The notes below the pieces were generated by a model. That model saw only the letters and a list, made by a program, of their open reading frames with translations. It made no database searches and had not been told where the DNA came from. The position numbers were made by a program, and so were the translations under genes. Of a DNA stretch of 64,000 bases, positions 26,952-34,463 are shown piece after piece (position 1 is the first letter of the stretch; the number at the start of each line of letters is the position of its first letter). Where the stretch lies: positions 311,836 through 375,835 of the forward strand of contig NZ_BMXS01000002.1 in assembly GCF_014651875.1 (NCBI RefSeq), in the 5' to 3' direction. The DNA comes from Litchfieldella qijiaojingensis (GTDB lineage: Bacteria > Pseudomonadota > Gammaproteobacteria > Pseudomonadales > Halomonadaceae).

Positions 26952-28078
26952 GAGGCTTCCACCTGATCGAGAGCTTCCTGTAGAGAGGTGGACAAGCGCT
27001 CACCGCGCCATCCACTCGGCAAGGGCAGATCCCGACATTCGAGATGGGCGGCGACCATGGCTTCCAGCTCTCGGCGTCGCAGCAGCAATTCCGGTGCGAC
27101 ACCCAACTGTTCCGCTTCATGGTTGACCACCCGCTTGAGCGCCTTGAGTCGCTTCTTGAAAGGGCCGCTCAAGGGTGAGGGCAAAGACCCCGGAAGCTCG
27201 TCGGCATCAAGGTGACGCGCCTGCCGCACCAAGGTCAACAGCATATCGCCTTCGCGCTTGATCACCGCTGGCTTCAATCCCTCGATCGTGGCGAGCTCGT
27301 AACGATTTTCAGGCATTCGCTCGGCAATGGCGTACAACAGCTTGTCATTGATCAACCAGCCACGCGGTCGGTTGCGGCGACGAGCTTCGGCCTCGCGCCA
27401 GGCGGTCAGGCGCCGATAGGCTTCGATCTGGCGTGGCTCGAGACGCCATAACTGACGATGACGGCGGTACCACTGCTCATCACTGTCGCTATTGCGCACG
27501 GTCTGTGCCTGCAATTCGTCGCAATCTGCCCGTAGCCAAGCCAGACGCCCCTGGGCATCGAGAGCGTCACGCTGGGTATGCCAGACTTGCAGCAGATAGA
27601 CCACATCCAACGCCGCATAGCGGCGTTGCGCTTCGGAAAGTGGCCGTTCCAACCAATCGGAACGGGTCTCCTCCTTGGGCAACGTCTCGCCGGTCCAGTG
27701 CTCAACCAGGCGCTGGTAGCCCATCGCAGGGTCCTCGCCCAGCAGTGCTTGCCCAATCTGGGTATCCACCAGGGGCGATACCGCGACCCCCGCCCAGGCT
27801 GCGACCACCTCCAGGTCCTCACTGGAAGCATGCAAGATTTTCAGCGGCCCTTCAGCGAGCAAGGAACGCAGTGCCGGCGTGGCCACGACCGCCTGTGGGT
27901 CGATCAGGTACACCGCTCCTCCAGCGTAGAGCTGAACTAGCGCGGGCACGGGATGAAACGTCGACTCGCGGAAGAACTCGGTGTCCATCGCCAAGACATC
28001 GGCCTTGGCCAGCTCGGCACATGCGGCATCAAGGGCGTCGGGGGTATCGATCCAGCGGATATCGGGGTCCAAGGGCAT
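26948..28078 (-). CDS. rnd: Ribonuclease D
   Basis: 3'-to-5' exoribonuclease that trims tRNA and other small RNA precursors. 376 residues: the N-terminal DEDDy exonuclease begins with D32 and E34 in AMDTEFFRE, the later acidic and tyrosine residues lie around residues 85-160 (QRRYAALDVVYLL), and a helical HRDC domain covers about 210-290. Length equals that of E. coli RNase D (375). It starts 33 bp after recR on the same strand and is coupled to ycgL. Confidence 0.95.
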   Translation of the reverse strand: MPLDPDIRWIDTPDALDAACAELAKADVLAMDTEFFRESTFHPVPALVQLYAGGAVYLIDPQAVVATPALRSLLAEGPLKILHASSEDLEVVAAWAGVAVSPLVDTQIGQALLGEDPAMGYQRLVEHWTGETLPKEETRSDWLERPLSEAQRRYAALDVVYLLQVWHTQRDALDAQGRLAWLRADCDELQAQTVRNSDSDEQWYRRHRQLWRLEPRQIEAYRRLTAWREAEARRRNRPRGWLINDKLLYAIAERMPENRYELATIEGLKPAVIKREGDMLLTLVRQARHLDADELPGSLPSPLSGPFKKRLKALKRVVNHEAEQLGVAPELLLRRRELEAMVAAHLECRDLPLPSGWRGERLSTSLQEALDQVEAS

Positions 28079-28111
28079 TGGGTTTCCGGTTGTTCTGGTA
28101 ATGAAAAAACG

Positions 28112-28717
28112 TCACTCGGTGGAAAATGGCAGGCGCCCGTTGAAGGCCCGACTCAAGGTCCCTCCGTCGACGTATTCGAGTTCACCGCCCATCGGCACAC
28201 CATAGGCAAGCCGTGACAAGCGCACGTCGCTACCTTCCAGTTGCGCGGCGATATAGTGAGCGGTGGCTTCGCCTTCGACGGTGGGATTGGTGGCGAGGAT
28301 CACTTCCTCGATCCCGCCTTCATCGAGCCGCGCGGCGAGCTGGTCGAGACCGATGTCCTCGGGACCGATACCGTCCAGGGGCGATAGGTGGCCATGCAAG
28401 ACGAAATACTGGCCTCGATAGCCGCCCGCATCCTCGATCGCCAGCATATCGGCAGGAGACTCCACCACGCATAGCAAGCGCTCATCACGGCGCGCACTCC
28501 GGCATAATTCGCACACTTCTTCCTCGGTCAGGGTACGGCAACGCCGGCAATACCCGACCTCCTCGAGCGCCCGAGCCATGACCTCGGCCAGGCGACGTCC
28601 GCCATCGCGGTCGCGCTCCAACAGATGCAGCGCCATGCGCTGCGCAGTCTTGGGCCCGACACCGGGCAACACACGCAAGGCTTCCAGCAGGCGATCGACC
28701 AGAGGAGAGAAGCTCAT
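28112..28717 (-). CDS. recR: Recombination protein RecR
   Basis: Ring-forming partner of RecF/RecO that loads RecA at single-strand gaps. 201 residues, the normal size. Order of parts: helix-hairpin-helix ([17 protein letters not shown]), the zinc finger [16 protein letters not shown] near 57-72, the Toprim segment beginning LLCVVE, and the C-terminal region with [15 protein letters not shown]. In the conserved dnaX-ybaB-recR order. Confidence 0.97.
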   Translation of the reverse strand: MSFSPLVDRLLEALRVLPGVGPKTAQRMALHLLERDRDGGRRLAEVMARALEEVGYCRRCRTLTEEEVCELCRSARRDERLLCVVESPADMLAIEDAGGYRGQYFVLHGHLSPLDGIGPEDIGLDQLAARLDEGGIEEVILATNPTVEGEATAHYIAAQLEGSDVRLSRLAYGVPMGGELEYVDGGTLSRAFNGRLPFSTE

Positions 28718-28776
28718 AAAATGTCTCTTGATAGCGCTAGGCGAAACGTAAGCGAGTGCAGTAAGTCACGGCAGCG

Positions 28777-29103
28777 CTAGAAAGGCATTTTAAAGCCAGG
28801 CGGCAAATTCAAGCCCGAGGTCACTTCTTCCATCTTGGCTCGGGAATTAGCCTCGACCTTGCGCACGGCATCGTTGACCGCAGCAGCCAGCAGGTCCTCG
28901 AGCAGTTCCTTGTCTTCTTCCATGACGCTGGGGTCGATCTCGACACGGCTGACATCATGGCGGCCATTCATGGTCACCTTGATCATGCCGGCGCCAGCTT
29001 CTCCGGTCACTTCAGCATGCGCGACCTCTTCCTGGACACGCTGCATCTTCTCCTGCATTTCCTGGGCCTGCTTCATCAGGTTGCCCATTCCACCTTTCAT
29101 CAT
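28777..29103 (-). CDS. YbaB/EbfC family nucleoid-associated protein
   Basis: 108-residue DNA-binding dimer. It opens with the [20 protein letters not shown] helix and carries the family core [14 protein letters not shown]. coli YbaB binds DNA and affects nucleoid structure and gene expression. It lies between dnaX and recR as in most bacteria, starting 34 bp after the dnaX stop. Confidence 0.95.
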   Translation of the reverse strand: MMKGGMGNLMKQAQEMQEKMQRVQEEVAHAEVTGEAGAGMIKVTMNGRHDVSRVEIDPSVMEEDKELLEDLLAAAVNDAVRKVEANSRAKMEEVTSGLNLPPGFKMPF

Positions 29104-29137
29104 GATGTCACCTCAATGGATCGACAGATAATTGGAA

Positions 29138-30943
29138 CTATTCGTGGGGCGTCACGGTATTCTCGAGCAAACGGGCACCGAAAGCTTCCTGCAGTTTCTG
29201 GATGTGCGGATCATCCTGCAAGGCTTCGACCGCCTGGGCATGCCGCTCCGCCGCCCGACGCTCGGCACGGGTCCGGGGCGTTTCGTACTCAGCCGGGAGT
29301 TCGCCCGCGACGATCGACAACCGCCGCTCGACACCCGCCGCCGCCAACGCCTTCTGGATCCGCTCGACATGCACCTCGGCATTCATCGCTGCCTGCGATG
29401 GGTCGAGACGCAGTTGCAGCGCTTCGCCGTCATCCCTGTCGACCACGCAATGCGCCGCCAGGTTGCGTGTCAGCCCACCCAATTCGAGGCTATTGAACAA
29501 TTCGAGCCAGGCGGCGTGATCGAACTCGCCTTTGTGGTGGGTTGTCTCGACCACTTCAGGCGTCGCCGCGGCCCAGTGGGGGGAAGGCATCTCGCTGGCT
29601 GCCGGTTCCGGTTGCCCTTCCCAGGGGGGAGGTTCCGGCATTGGCTCCGCAGCGACAAGCGTCTCGGGAGCGGGGTTCTCCTCCGCTGCCTGCGGCGCGT
29701 TCTCCATCACCGAACGCGGTTCAGTCGCGTCATTCTGGCCTGGAGGCTCGGATTCGGATTCGGAGGATGATGTCGTAGCGGTTTTGGCAGGGGTGGGCGT
29801 TGCCTTCAGCGGCAGCGGCGTCTGCGCCGGCTTGGGTACCCCCCGGGGGCGGAAGGCCAGCATGCGCAACAGGGTCATCTCCAGCGCCGTGCGCGCATCT
29901 GGCGCATGTTCCATGTCGGCACGCCCCTGCAAGCCGATCTGGTAGTAGAGCTGGATATCCTCGGCGGTGAAGCGAGACGCCAGGGTCAGCAGCGTATCGC
30001 GATCGCCATGGCCATTATCCAGCGCATCAGGCACCATCTGGGCGATCGCCAGCCGGTGCAACACCCCCACCAGATCGTCCAGCACGCCGGCAAAGTCCGG
30101 CCCCTGCTCGGCAAGGCTTGCGACTTCGGCCAGCACCCGCCCCGCATCGACCTCGGCCAAGGCCTCGACCAGTGCCAGCAAGTGGCGATGATCCAGGGTC
30201 CCAAGCATCGCCGCCACGTCACGATGGCGTACCTCGCCCTGCCCGAAGGCGATGGCCTGGTCGGTCAGACTCAAGGCATCGCGCATGGAACCATCGGCCG
30301 CCTTGCCCAGCAACCACAAGGCGCTCTCGTCGAAGGCCACGTTTTCGGCTTCGAGCACCCGGCTCAGATGCTCGACGATGCGCTCGGGTGGCATGTTCTT
30401 GAGCGTGAACTGCAGACAACGCGACAACACCGTGACCGGCAGCTTCTGCGGATCGGTGGTGGCAAGCAGGAATTTCACATGCGGTGGCGGCTCTTCCAGG
30501 GTCTTGAGCAGCGCATTGAAACTGTGGCCGGAGAGCATGTGCACCTCGTCAATGAGGTACACCTTGTAGCGCCCTTGGGTCGGTGCGTACTGGACGTTGT
30601 CGAGCAGCTCGCGGGTATCCTCGACCTTGGTGCGCGAAGCGGCATCGACCTCGATCAGGTCGACGAAGCGACCGTCGTCGATCGCCCGGCAGCTCTGGCA
30701 CTGGCCACATGGGGTCGAGGTGACGGCACTCTCGTCATCACCCTTGGCGGTGCAGTTCAAGCATTTGGCGAGAATCCGCGCCAAGGTGGTCTTGCCCACA
30801 CCACGGGTGCCGGTGAACAGGTAGGCATGATGCAGCCGCCCTTGGTCGAGCGCATTGACCAAGGCACGCTGGACATGCTCTTGGCCGACCAGCTCGTGAA
30901 AGGTGCGCGGCCGCCATTTGCGGGCCAGTACCTGATAGCTCAT
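29138..30943 (-). CDS. dnaX: DNA polymerase III subunit tau/gamma
   Basis: Clamp-loader ATPase that assembles the replisome. 601 residues from ATG at 30943 (MSYQVLARKWRPRTF). Walker A is GTRGVGKTT at 45-53. Zinc cysteines are C64, C79, C82 and C85. The arginine finger motif SRC (VLSRCLQF) is present. The region after residue ~370 is Pro/Ala/Glu-rich, then the tau-specific domain V. I saw no A6G slippery heptamer like the one that yields gamma in E. coli, so whether a short form is made is unclear. First gene of the dnaX-ybaB-recR-rnd-ycgL-ycgN run. Confidence 0.96.
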   Translation of the reverse strand: MSYQVLARKWRPRTFHELVGQEHVQRALVNALDQGRLHHAYLFTGTRGVGKTTLARILAKCLNCTAKGDDESAVTSTPCGQCQSCRAIDDGRFVDLIEVDAASRTKVEDTRELLDNVQYAPTQGRYKVYLIDEVHMLSGHSFNALLKTLEEPPPHVKFLLATTDPQKLPVTVLSRCLQFTLKNMPPERIVEHLSRVLEAENVAFDESALWLLGKAADGSMRDALSLTDQAIAFGQGEVRHRDVAAMLGTLDHRHLLALVEALAEVDAGRVLAEVASLAEQGPDFAGVLDDLVGVLHRLAIAQMVPDALDNGHGDRDTLLTLASRFTAEDIQLYYQIGLQGRADMEHAPDARTALEMTLLRMLAFRPRGVPKPAQTPLPLKATPTPAKTATTSSSESESEPPGQNDATEPRSVMENAPQAAEENPAPETLVAAEPMPEPPPWEGQPEPAASEMPSPHWAAATPEVVETTHHKGEFDHAAWLELFNSLELGGLTRNLAAHCVVDRDDGEALQLRLDPSQAAMNAEVHVERIQKALAAAGVERRLSIVAGELPAEYETPRTRAERRAAERHAQAVEALQDDPHIQKLQEAFGARLLENTVTPHE

Positions 30944-31048
30944 GCAACACGGGATCCTTGCTGCGGGGTGGACGAGCGCCGACTGGCGCCATGCATAACC
31001 CGTCATTCTAGCGGCTGGCGGCATGGGCGAAAAGCGAACCCGGCCGAT

Positions 31049-31621
31049 TCACTCGCAGCGCTTGAGCACTGCCACTGCCAGCGCCACGGCTTTTTCCAGA
31101 TCGGACTTGCTTAGTTCCGCCATCAGCGCCGGACGGCCTTCGCAGGCAGCGCGGATGATATCGATGGCTCGTTGCAACACCCATTCGCGCTGCTCTTCGC
31201 TGTCGGTGTGCTCGAACAGGGATTCCATCATACGGGCATAGACGATCGTGGGCGCCCCCTCCTGGGGCACGGTATCGGCTCGATACTCCCGCTCCTCCTG
31301 TCGCACAGCCTCAGTGGCGACTTCCTTCACACCGAGGTCAGGTGGCGCGCTTTCTTCCGCGATACCCTGCATGATTGGCTCCCCAGCGGCCAGCCAACCC
31401 ACCGGGACCCGCAGCGCACCGGCAAGCGCCACCAACTTGTCGGCTCCCGGCGAAGAGGAACCGCTCAAATATTTTCTTATCAGGCTCTGTGCGATGCCAG
31501 TCCTTCTCTCCAGGGAGTAGGCCGATTGCCCTCCCATCGCCTGCCGGAGACGCCGGCTGAAAGCCTCGATATCCCACGCATGAAGCTCACTGCCCTCGGA
31601 CTTTTCGGATTGATGTGCCAC
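31049..31621 (-). CDS. XRE-family transcriptional repressor (transposable-phage C-like)
   Basis: 190-residue protein with an N-terminal helix-turn-helix (about residues 18-75: SAYSLERRTGIAQSLIRKYL) and a helical C-terminal half that could mediate dimerisation. GTG at 31621 is chosen because GGAG lies six bases upstream; a TTG at 31633 is the alternative. It is divergent from a Ner-like gene, the layout of the Mu-type lysogeny switch. Between them are a promoter for this gene and a perfect palindrome. No phage structural genes follow, so it is either a remnant or a domesticated regulator. Confidence 0.8.
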   Translation of the reverse strand: MAHQSEKSEGSELHAWDIEAFSRRLRQAMGGQSAYSLERRTGIAQSLIRKYLSGSSSPGADKLVALAGALRVPVGWLAAGEPIMQGIAEESAPPDLGVKEVATEAVRQEEREYRADTVPQEGAPTIVYARMMESLFEHTDSEEQREWVLQRAIDIIRAACEGRPALMAELSKSDLEKAVALAVAVLKRCE

Positions 31622-31641
31622 ATCAGACTCCAATCCGTTGA

Positions 31642-31670
31642 TATATCACAGTCAATGAAAATACAATCAA
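31642..31670 (-). promoter_or_regulatory. Promoter of the XRE repressor gene
   Basis: On the minus strand TTGATT (31670-31665), a 17-bp spacer and GATATA (31647-31642) make a reasonable sigma-70 promoter 20 bp before the GTG start. The surrounding DNA is distinctly AT-rich. Confidence 0.5.
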
Positions 31671-31690
31671 GAAATGTCGCATATTGATGG

Positions 31691-31709
31691 CACAAACAGG
31701 CTGTTTGTG
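31691..31709. promoter_or_regulatory. 19-bp perfect palindrome, likely operator of the c/ner switch
   Basis: CACAAACAG-G-CTGTTTGTG has 9-bp perfect arms. It lies in the divergent gap, 21 bp upstream of the repressor -35 and 38 bp before the Ner-like start, a natural place for a repressor controlling both directions. Confidence 0.65.
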
Positions 31710-31746
31710 ATTGCATAGGGCTTCATGTCATCGCACCCTTTCCGTC

Positions 31747-31998
31747 ATGAACGAAAAAAAGCGCCCAAAAAAACCGGCCTCCCAGGATTGGCATCGCGCC
31801 GATATCGTGGCGGCCGTCCACAAGGCCGGCTGGACACTACGCAAGCTGGCCGCGTATCACGGTTATAAGCAGGCCACCACCCTGTCCGTTGCCCTGGACC
31901 GACCGTGGCCAAAAGGTGAATGCATCATCGCAAGCGCGATCGGTGTCGACCCGGCCGCCATCTGGCCAAGTCGCTACCACGCAAGGAATAAAGAATAG
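31747..31998 (+). CDS. Ner/Nlp-family DNA-binding regulator
   Basis: 83-residue protein of the Ner/SfsB/Nlp winged helix-turn-helix family. Typical features: QDWHRADIVAAVHKAGWTLRK, then LSVALDRPWPKGE, and GVDPAAIWPSRY near the end. In phage Mu, Ner shuts down the early and repressor promoters. The start is the ATG at 31747, after which a lysine-rich N-terminus begins. Divergent from the XRE repressor. MuA/MuB-like transposition genes, which would come next in a Mu-like phage, are absent. Confidence 0.82.
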   Translation: MNEKKRPKKPASQDWHRADIVAAVHKAGWTLRKLAAYHGYKQATTLSVALDRPWPKGECIIASAIGVDPAAIWPSRYHARNKE

Positions 31999-32103
31999 CA
32001 GCCCGACAGGGTGAAGTCGTCAAGCAAGTGCTTGTCGGTACGAGCTCCTATTACCTGATGCACCGATCAGGAAATCAGGGCGGGCAGCTACCAGGAGTCC
32101 CCT

Positions 32104-32823
32104 ATGTCCCCGAGCCCCCTCATCACACTACCGATCAACGACGGCACGACGTCCCATCCACGCGCTCCCACGGCAGCCGAGCAACTGCTGAAGGCCGAGC
32201 AACGCCAAGCATGGGAAGTCGACCGCATCACCCTGCTGGCAAGCCATCCGTTCATCGGGCCACTGGCCGCGTCGTTGATCCCGGTGCCAGTGATCGACAG
32301 CCGGATCCCGACCGTAATGACCGACGGCCACCACGTGTTCGCCAATGCGCACTTCACCGCGAGCTTACCCCCCGCCGCGCGGCGCTTCCTGATCGCCCAT
32401 GCCGTCGCGCACTGCATCGGTGGACACTTTCTGCCGGTCGAAAAGCGTGACATCCATCGCTGGAACCTGGCTTGCGAGCATACCGCCAACTACCTGGCGT
32501 TACTGGGGGGCATCACCCTGCCGACAACGGCCATCCTGTACCCCTCACAAGCCGGCAGGAGTGCCACTCAAGTATATGACTGGCTCGCGGCGCATCCCCG
32601 CACCGCCCATGATAGCCACTTGGACCTGCACCCATTGGATGCCCGGCTTCCTCTGGCACAGGCGGCAGTGGTCGACCCGGACTATCGGCCGGTCGCCCCA
32701 CAAGTCGCACAGGCCAGCTTCTGGCTCGACCTGGCCATGGAGCAAGCAGCCGACGAGCGCATGCGCGCTTACCTCTTCGAGCTGGCATTCGAAACGCGGA
32801 ACATGGAAGCGGTCACGAGCTAG
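32104..32823 (+). CDS. DUF2201_N-like putative metallopeptidase with altered zinc motif
   Basis: 239 residues, resembling the metallopeptidase-like domain found beside VWA/MoxR genes. The pattern fits: TDGHHVFAN (73-81), then a histidine cluster at H99, H103 and H108, then RDIHRWNLACEHTANYL (115-131), corresponding to the RDpxxWNxAaD segment. However, the motif is HAVAH, so the catalytic Glu of HExxH is Ala100. It is either a pseudoenzyme or a metal-binding regulator. Start has CAGGAG at good spacing. The usual AAA partner is absent; it follows the Ner gene after 105 bp and may be under the same switch. Confidence 0.65.
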   Translation: MSPSPLITLPINDGTTSHPRAPTAAEQLLKAEQRQAWEVDRITLLASHPFIGPLAASLIPVPVIDSRIPTVMTDGHHVFANAHFTASLPPAARRFLIAHAVAHCIGGHFLPVEKRDIHRWNLACEHTANYLALLGGITLPTTAILYPSQAGRSATQVYDWLAAHPRTAHDSHLDLHPLDARLPLAQAAVVDPDYRPVAPQVAQASFWLDLAMEQAADERMRAYLFELAFETRNMEAVTS

Positions 32824-32889
32824 CACTACTGGACGCTCGACACGTCGTGACGAACAGGAGAAGAAACGCAGGGGGGGGGTTGAAATGGA

Positions 32890-33001
32890 GGCGGCCCCCG
32901 ACAGCCACATCCCGGCACACGCATCCACCACTACCGTTGCTCCCTTCCGGGCCTGGCGGGGTTCGCGGTTTCGCGTTGCGGGAGGACCGACGAGGGCCAC
33001 C
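32890..33001 (-). ncRNA. ffs: 4.5S RNA of the signal recognition particle
   Basis: On the minus strand the sequence matches small bacterial SRP RNA: 5' end GGTGGCCC pairing with 3' end GGGGGCCGCC, the conserved UCCUCCCGCAACGCG segment, the apical AGGCCCGGAAGGGAGCA loop that binds Ffh, and GCGUGUGCCGGGAUGU on the descending strand. About 112 nt, like E. coli 4.5S (114 nt). The ends are approximate. In Bacillus and other bacteria this gene precedes dnaX; here about 2 kb separates them. Confidence 0.93.
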
Positions 33002-33046
33002 ATCGCAGTCTCGGAGGGTTGTATCCCGCCCGAGCCACTCGACGAA

Positions 33047-33061
33047 CTATTGCGGCAATAG
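33047..33061. other. Short palindrome upstream of ffs
   Basis: CTATTG-CGG-CAATAG has 6-bp perfect arms, about 46 bp upstream of the 4.5S 5' end. It may be a regulatory site for ffs; no strong -10/-35 pair was identified. Nothing else is seen between 33062 and the ATP-grasp gene. Confidence 0.3.
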
Positions 33062-33205
33062 CTTGTCCCGAGTGCGAGCGCACTATAACAGCGCCCCTTC
33101 ACCCTCGCAAGCCCGCGCCCCTCCCCTGGCAGGCCACCAGGGTATCTACGCTATGCTTAAGTCTGTACGGTTAGTCCACTCAATCATCGATCGGGAGGAA
33201 CCACC

Positions 33206-34429
33206 ATGAAAAAGGATCCTAGCAAGGGCTATGTCGCACTGCTCGGCTGGAGCCTGAATGCCATCGAAGCCGCCGAGAACTTCGACCGCCGTTACGTGGT
33301 GGTGGCCCCGGAGTGGGCGGAAGAATACTGCCAGCAGCACGACATCCCCTACGTCTCGTGGAATTTCGAGCGCTTGAATGACCGCTCCATGGAGATTGCC
33401 GAAACACTGCAGGAGATGGGCGTGGACGTTGCCATCCCGCTGTTCGAGGAAACCGTGGAGTGGGCCGGAGCCATCAACTCGCTGTTGCTGGATAACCCGC
33501 GCCTCTACGGTCAAGCGCTGCTGCTGCGCGACAAGGCATTGATGAAACGTCGCGCCCAGCTCGGCGGGATTCGCGTTGGAATCTTCGAGGAGGCGCATGA
33601 CAAAGGAGACGTCATCCGCTTTCTCAAGCGCGTCAACCAGACGCTGCTCAAGCTCGACGGCGATCCCAACGACCCGATTCACCTCAAGGCCTTCGATAAG
33701 GCCGGCTGCCTGGGTCACCGTGTAATCCGCACGCCCGACGAGGTGGATACCATCCCCGAAGAGGAATTCCCGGTGCTGATGGAATCGCATCTGGATGGCT
33801 GGGAATTCGCCGTGGAAGCCTGGATTCATGACGGCAAGATCCGCTTCCTGAACATCTCCGAGTACGTAACCTTAGGTTATTCGGTGTTCGTACCGGCAAC
33901 GCCGGAGCTGGAGCAATACCGCCCGCAGATCACCGCCCAGATCGAGAAACTGATCAAGGCCTTCGATATCGACTTCGGCTTCATCCATCCCGAATACTTC
34001 GTCACCAGCGACGGCGAGATGTATTTCGGCGAGGTCGCCTACCGGCCACCCGGCTTCAAGGTTTTCGAACTGCTCGAACGCGCCTACGGCTTCAATGCCT
34101 ATCAGGGCCTGATTCTGTCGTTCGACCCCAAGACCACCGAGGAAGAGATCACGGCTTTCTTCCCCAGAGAAGTGGTGGATGCCAAGTGCCATGCCGGTTG
34201 CTTCGGGGTCTATCCGCGCCGGCGTGTGGTCAGCCGCCTGGAGATACCCGAGGAAACCGAGGATCACCCCTACTTCGAGTCACATGAGCTGACTCGGCCG
34301 CTGGAAGAAACCGTCACCAAGCGTACGGCCTTCGGCACCCACTGGGGGCTGGTTTACTTTACTGGCGACGATGCGCATACCATGCGCGACCTGCTGAAAC
34401 ATCAGGAAGAACTCGACTTCTATGTATAA
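33206..34429 (+). CDS. ATP-grasp carboxylate-amine ligase-like protein of unknown substrate
   Basis: 407 residues with the shape of an ATP-grasp ligase. N-terminal pre-grasp domain about 8-105; LRDKALMKRRAQLGG (108-121) opens the grasp region; a central lid spans about 155-235; Mg/ATP residues lie at HPEY (261-264) and GEVAYRPPGF (275-284), the counterpart of E-x-N-x-R-x-G. Such enzymes join an activated carboxylate to an amine or thiol through an acyl phosphate. The start at 33206 has GGGAGGA at ideal spacing. It is followed after 34 bp by the papain-like gene, suggesting one pathway. Substrate unknown. Confidence 0.8.
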   Translation: MKKDPSKGYVALLGWSLNAIEAAENFDRRYVVVAPEWAEEYCQQHDIPYVSWNFERLNDRSMEIAETLQEMGVDVAIPLFEETVEWAGAINSLLLDNPRLYGQALLLRDKALMKRRAQLGGIRVGIFEEAHDKGDVIRFLKRVNQTLLKLDGDPNDPIHLKAFDKAGCLGHRVIRTPDEVDTIPEEEFPVLMESHLDGWEFAVEAWIHDGKIRFLNISEYVTLGYSVFVPATPELEQYRPQITAQIEKLIKAFDIDFGFIHPEYFVTSDGEMYFGEVAYRPPGFKVFELLERAYGFNAYQGLILSFDPKTTEEEITAFFPREVVDAKCHAGCFGVYPRRRVVSRLEIPEETEDHPYFESHELTRPLEETVTKRTAFGTHWGLVYFTGDDAHTMRDLLKHQEELDFYV

Positions 34430-34463
34430 TCCCCGGTTAAGCCCAAGGGGATAAGGAGTCTGC

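Noticed and set aside
29138..30943. Programmed frameshift in dnaX
   Set aside because: The A6G slippery site of E. coli was not found, so a gamma form is not claimed.
31049..32823. Complete Mu-like prophage
   Set aside because: Only the repressor and Ner-like genes are present; transposase, lysis, head and tail genes are missing.
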